Below, piece after piece: positions 1 through 11,763 of a stretch of DNA of 64,000 bases. A program made the position numbers and the translations under genes. Positions within the stretch are counted from its first letter, which is position 1. Every line of letters starts with the position of its first letter. The notes under the pieces were generated by a model. It was given only the letters and a program-made list of their open reading frames with translations. It had not been told where the DNA came from and ran no database searches. This DNA comes from Zygnema cylindricum (lineage: Eukaryota; Streptophyta; Zygnematophyceae; Zygnematales; Zygnemataceae), in NCBI GenBank assembly GCA_037447655.1, contig JBBHKE010003067.1, forward strand, positions 62,001 to 126,000. The letters run 5' to 3'.

Positions 1-231
1 AATTCAGCATATGAGCAGCTTGAAGGTTGGCTGCTTAATTTCATGGATCTGTAGCAGCTGTTCTAAGCAAAGTGCTCGATGTCTTTTTCTGGATCCACTG
101 TCCTATTCTTGTGTGCATTACTAAAGCAATTAAATAAGAAAGTGCTCACCTTCAAGCCTGTCAATTCGCAGTAAGTTAGACAAATTAGAAATTATTCGTG
201 TTTTATTTTGGGGAGGTGATATCTTGGTCAG
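1..231 (+). other. Intron/upstream part of eIF2D gene
   Basis: This stretch precedes the first eIF2D exon I can recognise. It ends in a pyrimidine-rich acceptor and CAG just before position 232. I see no further exon that continues the PUA-domain coding sequence, so the rest of the 5' gene lies left of the window. This is inferred from the exon map. Confidence 0.45.
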
Positions 232-3200
232 GTTGGTAGCACAGCAACCAGCAGTGAGCAGGCTCAGCGGGCTGGACTAAGGGGCAAAGCTCTTCGCATA
301 ATGCACTATTATCAAGACACCTTATGGTGAGAAACGATGTGAGACACCTCATTCCTCAAGTCAAAATTTACTTTTGAGGTTTTCTTTTCATTTACTCAGG
401 GTTACAGATGCCCAATTTTCAGTTAAAGTTGTTGCCTTATAATGGATATCGTCCTCTCGCCACCACTACTGTGACGAGGGACATATTTACAATTCCACAA
501 CTCTGCTTTGCTCCATGGCTCATGAAGTTACGGACCCCTCCTAGAAACTGTTTGATTGAATGGTTTCTTTCTGTTTTCTGGCATCGAAAGCAGCAAACTA
601 TTCAGAGTCTGCATAGATAGTTGTCACTCAAGCCGGTATGTGAGCATTGTTTCCATGGACTGTAAGAACACAATAATGGGAATGGCTGCTTGTGGGCGTA
701 GTTGCTGTAGAACAATCATAGCTTTGTGAAGGCGCAGGTGTCTACTGGATTTGATTTTTCTTGAAGAAAAGGAATTGCCATAAAAAGTCTCTGAGTTTAG
801 ATGAATTAAGGCTTCTCATTAGAGCAGTCACTTTATGTTAGCATGGTAAGATTAGGAAAACCATTAGCTTATGTTAAACTCTTTGATTATGTTTTTCTTC
901 TTGTCTACAATCGGTTTTGTTGGCTTTCTTTTATGAATTAGTTGAGATTTTGAGTCTCAGGTCCTTTTAATAACAAAGATAGGTGAGGCTGTTTTTGGTA
1001 CGTGCACATGCAATGCTATTTTCCGTTAGAATATTGTTAAACAGATAGATTTCTAAATTTGGATAATATTATGGCAAAAAAAAATTAGAATTCTTTCAAA
1101 AATTTCCCATCGTTAGCAATTTTTTTCTTTCTTTTAACTTGCGATTCCTCTCGAAGAAAACAATCTTAAAATGCATTGTCTGCCCAGATGGTGTGAAACA
1201 AGCATGGCTGTCTCACCCTTGGTGTTCTTTGTTGTTGATCGATGATGTCAACAGGGAATCAGCTGACGGTAAATATGTACCGAACGCCGGCTTTTTGGAT
1301 GGGATAGTGGTTGAGGATCCGGCTTTTACAAATCTTTCGAATGCCGATGAAGTTGCAATGGGAGATTCTCTTGTAAATGAAGCTGCGGGAGGGCAACCAG
1401 AACTCTCAGAGAGCCGGCAATCAGAAATGTTTATGGGAGAAGGGGAAGGGAGGGAGGCGGTCATTGAAAGAGGAGAACCACAGCCTCACCATGAGTCACA
1501 GGATAACAGAGAAGAGGCAGGGGCAAGTGGGGGAGGCTTGGTTGAGGATTTTGGAGAGCTTCAAGTAAATGGAGGGGAGGATAGCAGAGAGAATGATAAT
1601 TCTGCTGGGAATACTACCTTAACTGCTGAAGAAATGGATGCGCTTCTGAACAAATGTCTGTTACAGGCTCTCCGGACATCTGTGAAGGACAAGGAATTGC
1701 CCATTCCAGGAAGCACTCTGTGGTGAGGCAGTCACGTAGTTATGGCACACTACTTAATATCTTAGGCATTTGGCATTAAACATTTAAAACTTTGAAGTCT
1801 ACTGACTTGTTTTGGTCCTTTAGGTACTGTGACCTCAATTTCCTTAGACAAGGCCATTGCTTTTCAATGAGATGGTGTTGCATGTCGCTGGTTGTTTCAA
1901 CAGAATTGCTGTAATTTTTCAGAGGCTCTGTTTTGGTAAAGCAGAGGTGCAGATATGATTTGCAAGGTTTTATGAACAATTTTTTTATCCACTTGTAGAC
2001 CTTTGTGTTTGTTTTGTTTTTGCTGCAGGTCTAACCATATATTGCCAAATCGTCCTCCTGGAAGCACATTGGATATCAAAAAGTCATCTCACAAGAAGCT
2101 CAGCAAGTGGCTTCAGGTGGCCGCATCCTCGGGTCTGGTAAGTGCTGCCCGGGTCTCTCATGCCAGTTACCTCTTCGATATTTATGCACCCCTTGAATAT
2201 TTATGTACCTCTTGAATACTTAGGCACCTCTTGAATAATTATGTGCAATAAAATTGAAGCAAAGCAGCATACGCCACGTGTCTGTATGGTCTATGTAGAC
2301 GGTTGCTTGCATCCTCCCAAAATCTTGACCGTAGTGAGAGTTAAGGGACTTGCATTTGGGATGAAGCACTTTCATTGGAAATGGGACCTCTTGAAGCTAG
2401 TCTCTTGCAGTTTAGGCTGGTCTCTTCTAGATTTTGCTTCCTCGCCTGTAAGCTGTATAATGCTCTTAGCAAATGACTGTCTAGGTTTTGAAATGGAAAC
2501 ATATACAGTTAGCTCACTTACATATTCTTTCAAAAGAAAATGATGTGAGACGAAAGCACAGGCAATTTTCTTCAGAGCGTTCAAAGATCCGACAGACCTC
2601 TTGGCCAACCAACATATGGCTGAATATATTCGGGTTCTTTGTTTGCCTTGGTCTTCCGCTTTTTATGGATATATCTCGTTGTCTTGCAAATAATCAGAAA
2701 ATCGAAGGAATCAGTCTCTGTTTTTTTCATTCTTTTGAATCTGCAGGTTACTGCAAAGGAGGACAAACACAGGAAAGAGATGATCTTGACTGGAGTTAAC
2801 CGGAGACACCCAGAGTATCTTTCATTTGTTCCTGAAAAAATTATTCCACCCGCGGAGACGACTCCTGCTGCAGCAACGACAACTGCCGGCACTCAGGATG
2901 AGACAGCTGTTGAGGTGATTGAGGTTTATAAAGTCACTCATCATGTATCGCCAATATTTGATGTCGTAGGAGCTGATGCTGGAAGCTATTATTCAGCCAC
3001 TGAAGCTTCTGAAATCGCGTTTAGATACGTGGACATGCAGAGCTTGGAAAAACGAGAAAATCGAGCCTTGGTCATTTTAGATGTGACTCTATGCGACGCG
3101 CTGTTTAAGGGGGCCATTAAAAAGGGTTCTCGTTATCCTGAGGAGATTCACAAAAAGGATTTAGGCTCCACATTTATAAAAAGAATGCAAGCTCATCACA

Positions 3201-3743
3201 GGGTGACACGTGGCAGCCAGTCAGTGGTCCGGAAGGGGACATTACAGAGTGTGCAAATAGTTACAGAAAGACGGCAGGGGAACAAAAAGGTGACGCGTGT
3301 CACTGGTGTGGAATCGTTTCTTGTGGATCCCGAGGGTCTGGGAGCTGAGCTTCAGAAGAAATTTGCATGCAGCACTTCTGTGGCGGAAGTAGCAGGTACG
3401 GCCCCTCCCGTGGATGAAGCTTGCAAATTATGGAAAAAACGGTTATGACATTCCCTCTACGCAAGTCCAGAAATTCAGATAGTCATTCTGCTTAAAGCTT
3501 CATTCCCTGTCTCCTGAAACCGCCCATTTCCGAGATCCGTTCTGTGACAGCATGCCTGTCTTGAATATTTATATTGTTGAGTGGTGCTTTTTGTCATGTG
3601 GGAATCGCTATGCAGGAAAGAAAGGACAGTTGGAAGTGCTCGTTCAAGGAGGAGTATTGGAGGATTTGGGACGGCATCTTGTCCAGCAGTATGGCATCCC
3701 AAAAAAACATATTGAAATTATGGACAAAACAAAAAAATCTTGA
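232..3743 (+). CDS. EIF2D: Eukaryotic translation initiation factor 2D (partial, 5' end outside window)
   Basis: eIF2D (ligatin) is a cytosolic factor known in the family to deliver tRNA to the ribosomal P site without GTP and to help recycle 40S subunits. Exons inferred from consensus splice sites and continuous homology: 232-326, 1255-1722, 2029-2137, 2747-3395, 3616-3743 (stop TGA 3741-3743). The first exon encodes the end of the PUA domain (AGLRGKALRIMHYYQ). Exon 2 holds a variable acidic linker and then the start of the winged-helix region (LLNKCLLQALR). Exon 3 completes it (LDIKKSSHKKLSKWLQ). Exon 4 carries the SWIB/MDM2-like region and most of SUI1 (VRKGTLQSVQIVTERR). Exon 5 ends SUI1 (GIPKKHIEIMDKTKK). 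The first two introns both split a Trp codon as TG|G. Domain order and C-terminus match the family. Longer open frames starting at 1139 and 2639 include intron sequence. Confidence 0.93.
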
Positions 3744-5024
3744 AGGATCAGCATCTTTGATTGTCCTTTTGCAGCGGGGTTATGAGCTATGCATATCCCA
3801 ATGAAGTTGTTTTGCCCTTTTTCCCATAATTCTTGGAAAGTGCTGCTTGTGCCGGATGGTTTTCTTTTGTAATAAATAAGTGGATGAATAAATCCAGGTC
3901 TGTGGTTATGCTAACTTCTATTTGCTGGATTTTTTTTCATCCAAAATGTTTTGTTACTGAATCGCTTCATTGCTTCCTGAAGTGTTTGCTAAGACACTTT
4001 GTAGGTTTTCTTGTTCCTGTTTGTCCCATTGTTTGGCTTCAATTTTGTAGGAATCATGTGTCAGCAATGAGTCGGCGCAAAAGTTTAAGATAAAGCATGC
4101 CCTGCTGTTCTGTTTTTACTTTTTGAAAGGGGGATTGTGGTCAAACAAAGAGCACTCAACTAGTAGCAACAGGCTTCGGTGTTTTAACTTTTTTCCCTTC
4201 GCACCAATTTTTCCTTCATTGCCTGGTAGGCCGAGGTGCTCTCTAAGGCCCGAAGAATCTAAAATTTCTGTACCAATGCATATCCACAGGATTTGGGTTT
4301 AGTGTGGGTGACCCTGTTTTAACGGATTGAATTTTGTCACAATGCCATTGCAGTCCTGAAGAGACTCAATGATTCGCTTTAGTTTAGACAACACATTCGA
4401 GAATCGACTCCACAGAGTAGCTGGTGATTCTATTTCGGCAGACGGTACTGGTTTAACATGGCACTCACTGTTTGCATGTCACCTATGCCAATACTGGATT
4501 TGTAATTGATGTCTATGCCATGTGTCGTCATTTATATGGCGTTCAGCGATAATTTTTTTTTTTCAAAGAGTTGTTTATCACCTTGTAGTGTTAATGGTTT
4601 CTTCATCACCCAATAACATTTCTTATGTACACTCGTCTGATTGTCAAACCGATGCTTGCGATGGAAAGCTAGTTCTAACTTCTTCGTTTTTGGAAATTTA
4701 AGTATATCAATCTCAAGTACTTTGTCGACGCTGAAAGATTTGTCGTTTGTTATCATTGTTAAGTCTGAAATAATGCTGGCATAATTTTCCAAAAGCATGT
4801 ATTGTATTTTGTACTGGAGGAGATAGAGTTTTTTGCTTAAATACCCGGTTGATAAATTGGTGAACAAGCACTAATGTTGTTGATCTATGTAGTTATCATG
4901 GAGAACAAACTATAGTTACAAGTGTAATTGGGAGCCTAGGTCAAAGAAACACTTTATATTCGATAGAGTTGTTGCTGGATGGAATTCGGTTGGGGAGGTT
5001 TGGGAGATGTTGACTATCTATTAA
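3744..5024 (+). other. eIF2D 3' flank, no gene seen
   Basis: This contains the probable 3' UTR. Candidate AATAAA-type polyadenylation signals occur near 3870-3895. Beyond that is AT-rich spacer. Short open frames on both strands have no recognisable domain. Confidence 0.5.
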
Positions 5025-5222
5025 GCTGCCCATCGTTATTAGCGTGAAGGTTTTATTGGTTTTAATGCGAGATTAGAGTTAGTAATATTAACTTACTGCA
5101 AGGAGACGTGGCAACTTGTAGTCCACGTCCTTAAATAGTGTTGTTAACACTATTTTGTGATTTCTGGCCAAGAAAAAGTAGCGACGGAGTCAGTGTTAGT
5201 AGCTCTAATAACGATGGACAGC
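5025..5222. repeat. MITE-like inverted-repeat element, copy 1
   Basis: The ends form an imperfect terminal inverted repeat. The left end reads GCTGCCCATCGTTATTAG and the right end, reverse-complemented, reads GCTGTCCATCGTTATTAG. The interior carries GGAGACGTGGCA followed shortly by CCACGTC and TTAAATAGT. The same core recurs in the copy at 6284-6442. There is no coding capacity. The transposon superfamily is unassigned. Confidence 0.6.
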
Positions 5223-6029
5223 GTACCTTTATAGCGGATTGAACAAGGATGGACATAGTGATGATGTTGATAATCATAAGTTTAAGTGACTATTGACTGG
5301 TGTTTTAAATCCGTTTCGAACATCTTTTAGCCCAAAGGAACTGTATACTGTGAATCGCTACTAGCGATAATAACGCTAATTCGGCGCCCTCAAATTTTGA
5401 CCCTCAAATCTAAATTAGAATTAATAACTCTAATTGTTTTTTTTACGTTAATATCTGTACTGTTTAATTAGCGTTAATAACGTTAATTTGGACAATTTTT
5501 AAATAGTGCAGTGTACGAAATGTTTCAGTCCGTACTAAAATTGCTCGTTTCACATGCAATCGTACAGAAAGAGTGTCAGATAAAGGCGTTGACAGCCGAA
5601 AGTGAGTGCCCCGACACGAAAATGCGCACCCACATTTGATTCCCAATGATAAAGATGGGGAAAAATCACGCGAGCCTGTTCTCACATGTTCAAACGTCGA
5701 CCATGTGAACACGGGCTATATAAAGCTGATAGAACGACATTATAATAAAGGGAAACATGCTCAAAATTTTGTATTACCGCGTTTTGCGATACGCTACACG
5801 AGGATATTCTTTCCTCACAGAATTTGTGTAAGTATCGTTACACAATTTTTGACCTGTATCGAATGCTGTCATTTTGGCCTCGATATGCAACGCTAAACAA
5901 TATCTATATATTATGCGTACTTTTGAGGTTACCGTACACTAGAGGACCGTACCATTTGTCTGATTGTCACCTATAAGTTACTTCTAAAATTTCCCTGAAC
6001 GAGTGATATTGGGAGCTGGGAGTTGGGAG
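5223..6029. other. AT-rich spacer with short inverted repeats
   Basis: No gene is visible. Around 5360-5490 there are facing copies of AACGCTAATT and AATTAGCGTT, possibly the ends of another decayed small element. The last eight bases (6022-6029) are the hAT target-site duplication. Confidence 0.4.
6022..6029. repeat. hAT target-site duplication, left
   Basis: GTTGGGAG directly precedes the element end CAGAGGTCGCAAA. The identical octamer follows the other end at 11558-11565. Eight-base duplications are the hallmark length of the hAT superfamily. Confidence 0.95.
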
Positions 6030-6098
6030 CAGAGGTCGCAAAAGTCAAAATTTTACATAACCGAAACCGACCGTTTTTTTTTTTTTTCAAAATCTGAG

Positions 6099-6180
6099 TA
6101 ACCGACGCCCGACCGGGTTATGTCACGCTCCAAAATTGTTAACCGTCGCCCGACCGGGTTATGTCACGCTCCGAAATTGT
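6099..6180. repeat. Subterminal tandem duplication in hAT
   Basis: Two adjacent 41-bp units (6099-6139 and 6140-6180) differ at only a couple of positions. Each contains CGCCCGACCGGGTTATGTCA. They multiply the ACCG-type motif near the left end. Confidence 0.85.
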
Positions 6181-6283
6181 TAACCGTTAACCGACTGGCG
6201 TTTACGACAATAAAAGTTAACCGAAACCCGATTTCTTGCGACTAATCGTACCCACGCGTAACCGAAAAAGTACAAAATTACAA

Positions 6284-6442
6284 CGCTCATTGTTATTAGC
6301 GTTAAGCATCTATTACTGTTAATGAAAAATTATGATTAATAACACTATTTAATACAAGGAGACGTGGCAGGTTGTAATCCACGTCTTTAAATAGTAAAGA
6401 CTATAAATAGTAGCGACTTATTAACACTAATAACAATGAGCG
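6284..6442. repeat. MITE-like inverted-repeat element, copy 2 (inside hAT)
   Basis: The left end CGCTCATTGTTATTAGCG is matched in reverse complement by the right end, with one mismatch within about 22 bp. The core shares GGAGACGTGGCA and CCACGTCTTTAAATAGT with copy 1 at 5025-5222. It is non-coding. No target duplication is convincing by eye. Confidence 0.65.
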
Positions 6443-7025
6443 ATGTAGTGGTACATCTCCCTTTGCGTGTAACTCTTAGTCTTAATCATTATAATTTTGC
6501 GTGTAACTCTTATATTAATGCTTAAACTCTTATGTTAATGTTTTTTCTCTCGCAATTCTAAATTTTTCGCTACATGTTTTGGACGGTTTTTCTTTCGATT
6601 ACGACACTATGTTATGAATTATGCAAAAAAGGTAGAGTTTTTATTATGTATGCTTAAAAAAAAATCTTAGTTTTTCACATGGAAAATCAATTAACAAAAA
6701 ACACATTGTGATAGGCAAAAAAAACAAAAAATATTTTGTAGTATCAAATATAGAAATAAACAAATAACAACCTCGTTCTATTTTCGACTCTATTATACAA
6801 ATTCTCAACCTCAAACTTCAAAACTACACAAAATCTATAAATCTAAATTTGGTATACATACGACGCTTTGGTAATTTGATAAAAATAAGCATTCCGGTTT
6901 TAAAAAAAAAAGCAAAATAACACTAGAAAAACTGTGAAATACAACAAAGATTTCAAAGGAAAAAAAAACAATATAACTAATACTAAAAAAATAACAATAA
7001 TTAGAAAACAAAACAAAATAAAAAA

Positions 7026-9386
7026 CTATGCATTTAAAAGATCTCGGTTAGATCTAAAACATAAAAGATCACTAACAATTGAAGCCGCTAGTGAGCACCT
7101 CTTCTTTGTTATCGTGTCCCTGGCATCCGAAAAATTGCATTCGGACATGGAGCTAGAAGCCGGAATAGCTAGAATAAATCTAGCAACACAGGCTAGAATA
7201 GGAAATCCTCCATCTTTCGCACGTACATTTGATTTTTTTTCCACCATTCAAGTATGTTAAAGTTCAATCTTTCGTCGTTGGTTAATTGCCGACACGTGTC
7301 CCTGCAAAAGTACGATACAGTACGATACACTCTACTGTACCTCTCGCTACTGTAACACTAATTAAGGTAAGTCTTATAGTAGACTACTAGAAAAAATATC
7401 ATAAGTTCTTTTTACCCCTATTGACTGAAATAAAGATTTATAAATTACAACAAGTATTAATAGGAAAAATATCCTAAGTTATTTTTACCCCTATAAACTG
7501 AAATAAAGATTTATAAATTACAACATTGAGGACTACCGAAATCAACGTCATCACCGAGGTCGTTTGCGAGTTCTCGAAGTTTGACCCTTGCGGTTTCAAT
7601 TTCGGTTTTCAATACCCCAATTATTTCAAGCTTTTGTTTTTGTCGGGGATCTAAGAGAGCCGCGACAATATGATACTCATGTAGGCCCCACTTCGGTAGT
7701 GCAAATTTCACAAAAAGTTGTTTCAATTTTTGCAAGTTTGGGGAATCGGTGGAGCATTCTTTCACATTCAGAAGATGTTCTCTCTTATTTTACAAATGTT
7801 ATGAGAGACGATACTAAAACAAAACCAAAATGAAGTTGTTCTTTGAATTTATCCAACTTTAGGGTCGCTTCTTGAAACCTTTCCAAAAATCGTACAAGTT
7901 CGGTAAGGTGAGCCTTATCGATACAAGCAAAAAGTATCAATTTGTTTTTTGCTTGAGCGATTGGTCCTATCTCATTGAATGCATCGTAAATATTCTTAAG
8001 CATTCGGAGCAAAGAATTCCACCGCGTTCCGTTTTCTTGTTTTAAAGTGTTTTTCAAAAGATTTTGTAAATTACTCTGTTTGAAAACGTGACCAATGATT
8101 TACACGCGTCAATAAGATCAAAAAAAATCAAGAACTTCCACATCGTATTTGCCTTTTTTGGAAGTTCCGCTCTTATTCAAGATCGTTGTCACAATTGTAG
8201 CAATTTTATGGTCCGCGCAAGGTATCCAAGTAAACACACTCAGTAGACCTTCAACCGCACGCATGTTAGAGCCACTATCAGTCACGACAACGCAAAGATC
8301 AAAATTGGACATTTCAAAATTGGTCCAACAGTTTTTGAAAGCCGTTAAAACATTTTTCGCGGTGTGTTTTTCCTCTGGAAACTGATCGACTTGAAGCGTC
8401 CGTGCATGAAGTTTAAATTCTATGTCAATAAAATGAGCGGTTACTAAAATGAATGAGGTTCTTTTTATTGTCTCGGTCCAGAGATCGGTCGTGAATGCGA
8501 CAAGAATGTTGTTATTAATATTTTCTCTAAGTTTTGGGATGATCAAACTACGAATATCTTTCGCAGAAGATATAATGTAGATTTTTACGCTATTGACAGA
8601 CGGGAGTAGTTGGTCGATGTCAACACTTTTGTTGGACGAAACACCAACATCAAACAATGCTTGACAAAATGCTTGAAAACCTGCGGAAAAAAACAAAAAA
8701 AACAATAAGAAAATATCATACAATTATTAACCATGATAAATAAATAAGGTATATACCAAAACGTTTTTCTTTTTTATGGATAGACAAATAAAAAACAACA
8801 TCATGACAAACCAGATAATAGAAAAATAAAAATAAACGTACGAATATAAATTATTGATAAAAAAAAAATAGTGATGAAGCTCAAGAATATAATTTTATTA
8901 ACAAAACAAATTATAATGACATATACATTAAAGTCATCCTAAATGGAATTCAAAATAATCATACCTGAACCGTCGACTCGAAAATGGTCGAAGGTCCTCG
9001 CAACAGATCAACGCCACCATTTTTGCAATTTTTTTTCGGTCACTCGTTTTCGCCTCCGTTTTTGAAAGAAACTTATGAAAAAGTCCTCTTGAACTATCCA
9101 TGTCGGCCAAATCTAAACATGTGTGAGTGTTGATTTTTGAACTACCGTTTGCTGATTTGTATTGATAAACTATGAAACATGTATTACAAGCTACAAAACC
9201 TGCCCCCATTACCGTTTATTTGTTTGATGTTTTAACTTTATAGACATGCTCAATTTTTTTCCCAACAATTTGAAGTGGCCTTGCTTTCTTTCACTAGGTA
9301 ATTCTGAGCAATTTCACCATTTTTTTTGATTTTCGAAGTTCGTTTTGGATTGTAGTTTCAAGGGAAGCGAGGATGTTTTTCTCCAT
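7026..9386 (-). pseudogene. hAT transposase, frameshifted
   Basis: Reading leftward from a likely ATG at 9386, the pieces appear in family order. First is a BED-type zinc finger (CNTCFIVYQYKSANGSSK, then HTC) near 9080-9190. Next is CCEDLRPFS near 8980, then an intron with donor near 8962 and acceptor near 8682. The RNase-H-like core follows (TTDLWT near 8500, VVTDSGSNM near 8280), then QENGTRWNSLLRML near 8020, LLDPRQKQKLEI near 7640, and the C-terminal dimerisation segment (IPASSSMSECNFS, then TKKR) at 7100-7200. At least four frame breaks separate them: near 9250, just upstream of the intron donor, in an A-run near 8120, and near 7800. The enzyme would cut and paste the element, but this copy cannot make it whole. 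Confidence 0.9.
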
Positions 9387-11480
9387 TTTAGTGTATAGCT
9401 AAGTTTTGTTTGAATTGTGGTCGAGTTTCTCTAACTTAAATAGCAATTCAATTTATCGATTTATCGTTTGACACATGTGAGTGAACCAAGAATTAGGATT
9501 TGTCGTGGGAAATTGACGTAATAGTTTGATTTCTGCTGATTTATTAACTAATAATAACTACATGTCAACTGACATTGACATAATAATATGATATATTTGT
9601 GGAAACATGTACGAAATATGAGTAAGCCAATAATTACGATCTATCACGTGATATTGACATAATAATTTGACATACTTTTGGAAACACCGTATAAAGTGCA
9701 TAATTAACACTTTACAGTAGATTACTATTTGCAGCCCTTATCTTTTAGTAAGATTCGCGAAATGAATAGCATAGTTCAAAAGTAGGTGAAAGTAGGCTCA
9801 TACAATATGCCTATTGTGTGTAAAACATACAATATGACCTTAAGACCCATATTGTATTGGTCACAAAATGAAAAAAATTAGCAACAGGGTTGAGTTGCAC
9901 ATCGATCGACAGAGAATTAAATGTCATGCCTAAATTTTGAAAAACATTCGGACAATTTTTTTTTTGTGAGTTTTGAGGTATATTTTATTTAAGCCGTCAG
10001 ATTTGGACGATCGGACGGTCGCTGATCAAAGTAACGATCTAAGAAGATCACATGTAAAGCCCATAACACAACTCATCCTACGCTGTGTCAGTTTGCTGAA
10101 AATTTCGACCAGCGGCGTGCGCTGTACTATGATCATACGTCAGATTCGTACGTTCGTACAAAAGTGTGCACAAACGCAAACACATACAATATGCCTACTC
10201 TACGCGAGTTTTGTGCCAAGTTTTGTGCGCTTACCATAGTTGTTCAAAACGCATTTTACGCACGATTCGAACGCGCGTACAATACGTAGAAAATGGAGAG
10301 GTCGATTAGAATAAATTGTAAAAAACGTTAATGTTTTTTCCGTACAAATCCGTACATGATAAAAAAAATTGAATTGAACATGTACCTCAGTTTATACGCT
10401 TTCCGTCAAATGAGCGGTGAAAAATAATTATATATTTATATAATTATTACACCATATGTATGTATCGCAACAATTATATCAACTGGTTACGGTCAATCCT
10501 TTCAACGTGTTCTAGGTTCGTATGTAGGCCCAGGTTCAACTCCTGAGGATTGCTTATTTTTTGTCAGAATAAAATAAAATTGTATGTCATTCACAGACAG
10601 GCATCCATGGCCTTCTCTCTCTACCTCTCCGAGAGCATGCAACTTCAAAAAACCAAAGTACAGGCCATATGCAGATGACATTTTTCATCATTCAGCATTG
10701 CACGACGTAATCCTCGAACTCTACGCATGGCTGCTTTTTTGGTGGTCCGTGACTTCTTCGTCAACGGCTTCAACGACAGTTACTAACTACTGCCGTGGCG
10801 TCGGTAATGGCGTCTTCCTTGAATTTTCGCTTTCAACTGTTGAAGTATTTATGGTTGCTTCTTTTTCGAAATTTAAAGAAAACGCCCGTACACATTTTGA
10901 ATTTAAGGCGCTCAAATAGTGTGACGCCTCAACGTCTCGTTTTGGAAATGTCCGTAGAAGTGACGATAAATTTCCGTACATTTTTGTGTACATTCTGATC
11001 AGTTTACTGAATAGAAATTACCGATACGTGCATCGAATCTTTTCGTCAATTTCCGTACAGTTTCCGTAAATATTCACACAGTTACCGTGATTCACTGATT
11101 TCTCTACAGGCTTCCGTAATTTTCAGTTTCAGTTTACAGTAGACGTTTTTTTGCGATTTTTTTGAAAAGTCACGTACAATACGTAGAAACCGGAAAAAGG
11201 AAAAAATCGCGCGTGTTGAACAACTAGGGCGCCTAACAAAGGCCTACCATAAAAACGCCTACTTTTGAACTATGATGAATAGTGTTACCGTGTCAGATTT
11301 GCGACGATAATCATGTTGTCACGTACTTCCACGATTCCAAAAGTACAAATTACAATATTGTTGAATAAAAAAAGTACAAAAACATCATTTTTTTTCGTTT
11401 TTTGCTTGACCGACCGTAACCGATTTTGTTTTTTCTGTGAATCAACCGCCCGAATCCGCCCGACCCCCCAAATTTGGCAA
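9387..11480. other. hAT interior without recognisable gene
   Basis: This is the sequence between the transposase start and the right subterminal zone. Two plus-strand frames (9973-10239 and 10584-10919) have no recognisable domain. A GGTTCAACTCC motif near 10528 resembles a Pol III B box, but I could not fold a tRNA around it. The segment is rich in CGTAC words. Confidence 0.4.
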
Positions 11481-11557
11481 CCGAATCCGTTCCGCAACCG
11501 GCGCGGGCGGTCGGTTAACGGTCGGTCACGGTTTCGGTTGACCGTTTGCGACCTCTG

Positions 11558-11565
11558 GTTGGGAG
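11558..11565. repeat. hAT target-site duplication, right
   Basis: GTTGGGAG is identical to 6022-6029 and immediately follows the element end ACCTCTG. Confidence 0.95.
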
Positions 11566-11763
11566 TCTCTTTCGATGGTGTCTACATAGCACGTTTCTGA
11601 GTCGTGTTGTTGACTTTTTATGAATTGAAAGTTCCAAATTGTGTGACCGTAAAGCGTGTGATAAGCTTGTAGATCAACTATAAAACATGCAGGCTCTGTG
11701 ACCTTGCAAGCTCCATGATCTTTGAAGTATTTTGTCTTTCTTCAGAGTTTTGTGAGATTTTCC

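Larger units (their letters stand above)
6030..11557 (-). mobile_element. Complete hAT-superfamily DNA transposon (5,528 bp)
   Basis: Both termini read CAGAGGTCGCAAA inward (6030-6042, and reverse-complemented at 11545-11557), a perfect 13-bp terminal inverted repeat. They are flanked by the perfect 8-bp duplication GTTGGGAG. Both subterminal regions are dense in ACCG/CGGT motifs (about 6053-6260 and 11410-11540), which in hAT elements are typically transposase-binding sites. The interior encodes a minus-strand transposase broken by frameshifts. It therefore looks structurally intact at the ends but non-autonomous now. The element lies between the eIF2D and TBL2-like genes and touches neither coding region. 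A small inverted-repeat element (6284-6442) lies inside its left subterminal zone. Confidence 0.93.

Noticed and set aside
1139-1254. N-terminal extension of the eIF2D exon 2 frame
   Set aside because: It is intron sequence; the acceptor at 1254/1255 restores the split Trp codon and family homology begins exactly there.
2639-2746. N-terminal part of the 2639-3448 frame
   Set aside because: Pyrimidine-rich intron ending CTGCAG at 2746; homology starts at 2747. The tail beyond 3395 is likewise intron.
10480-10560. Possible tRNA or SINE head (GGTTCAACTCC)
   Set aside because: A B-box-like word alone; no matching A box spacing or cloverleaf could be drawn.
9973-10919. Two plus-strand frames inside the hAT
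   Set aside because: No recognisable domain, no clear start context or splice structure; recorded only as hAT interior.
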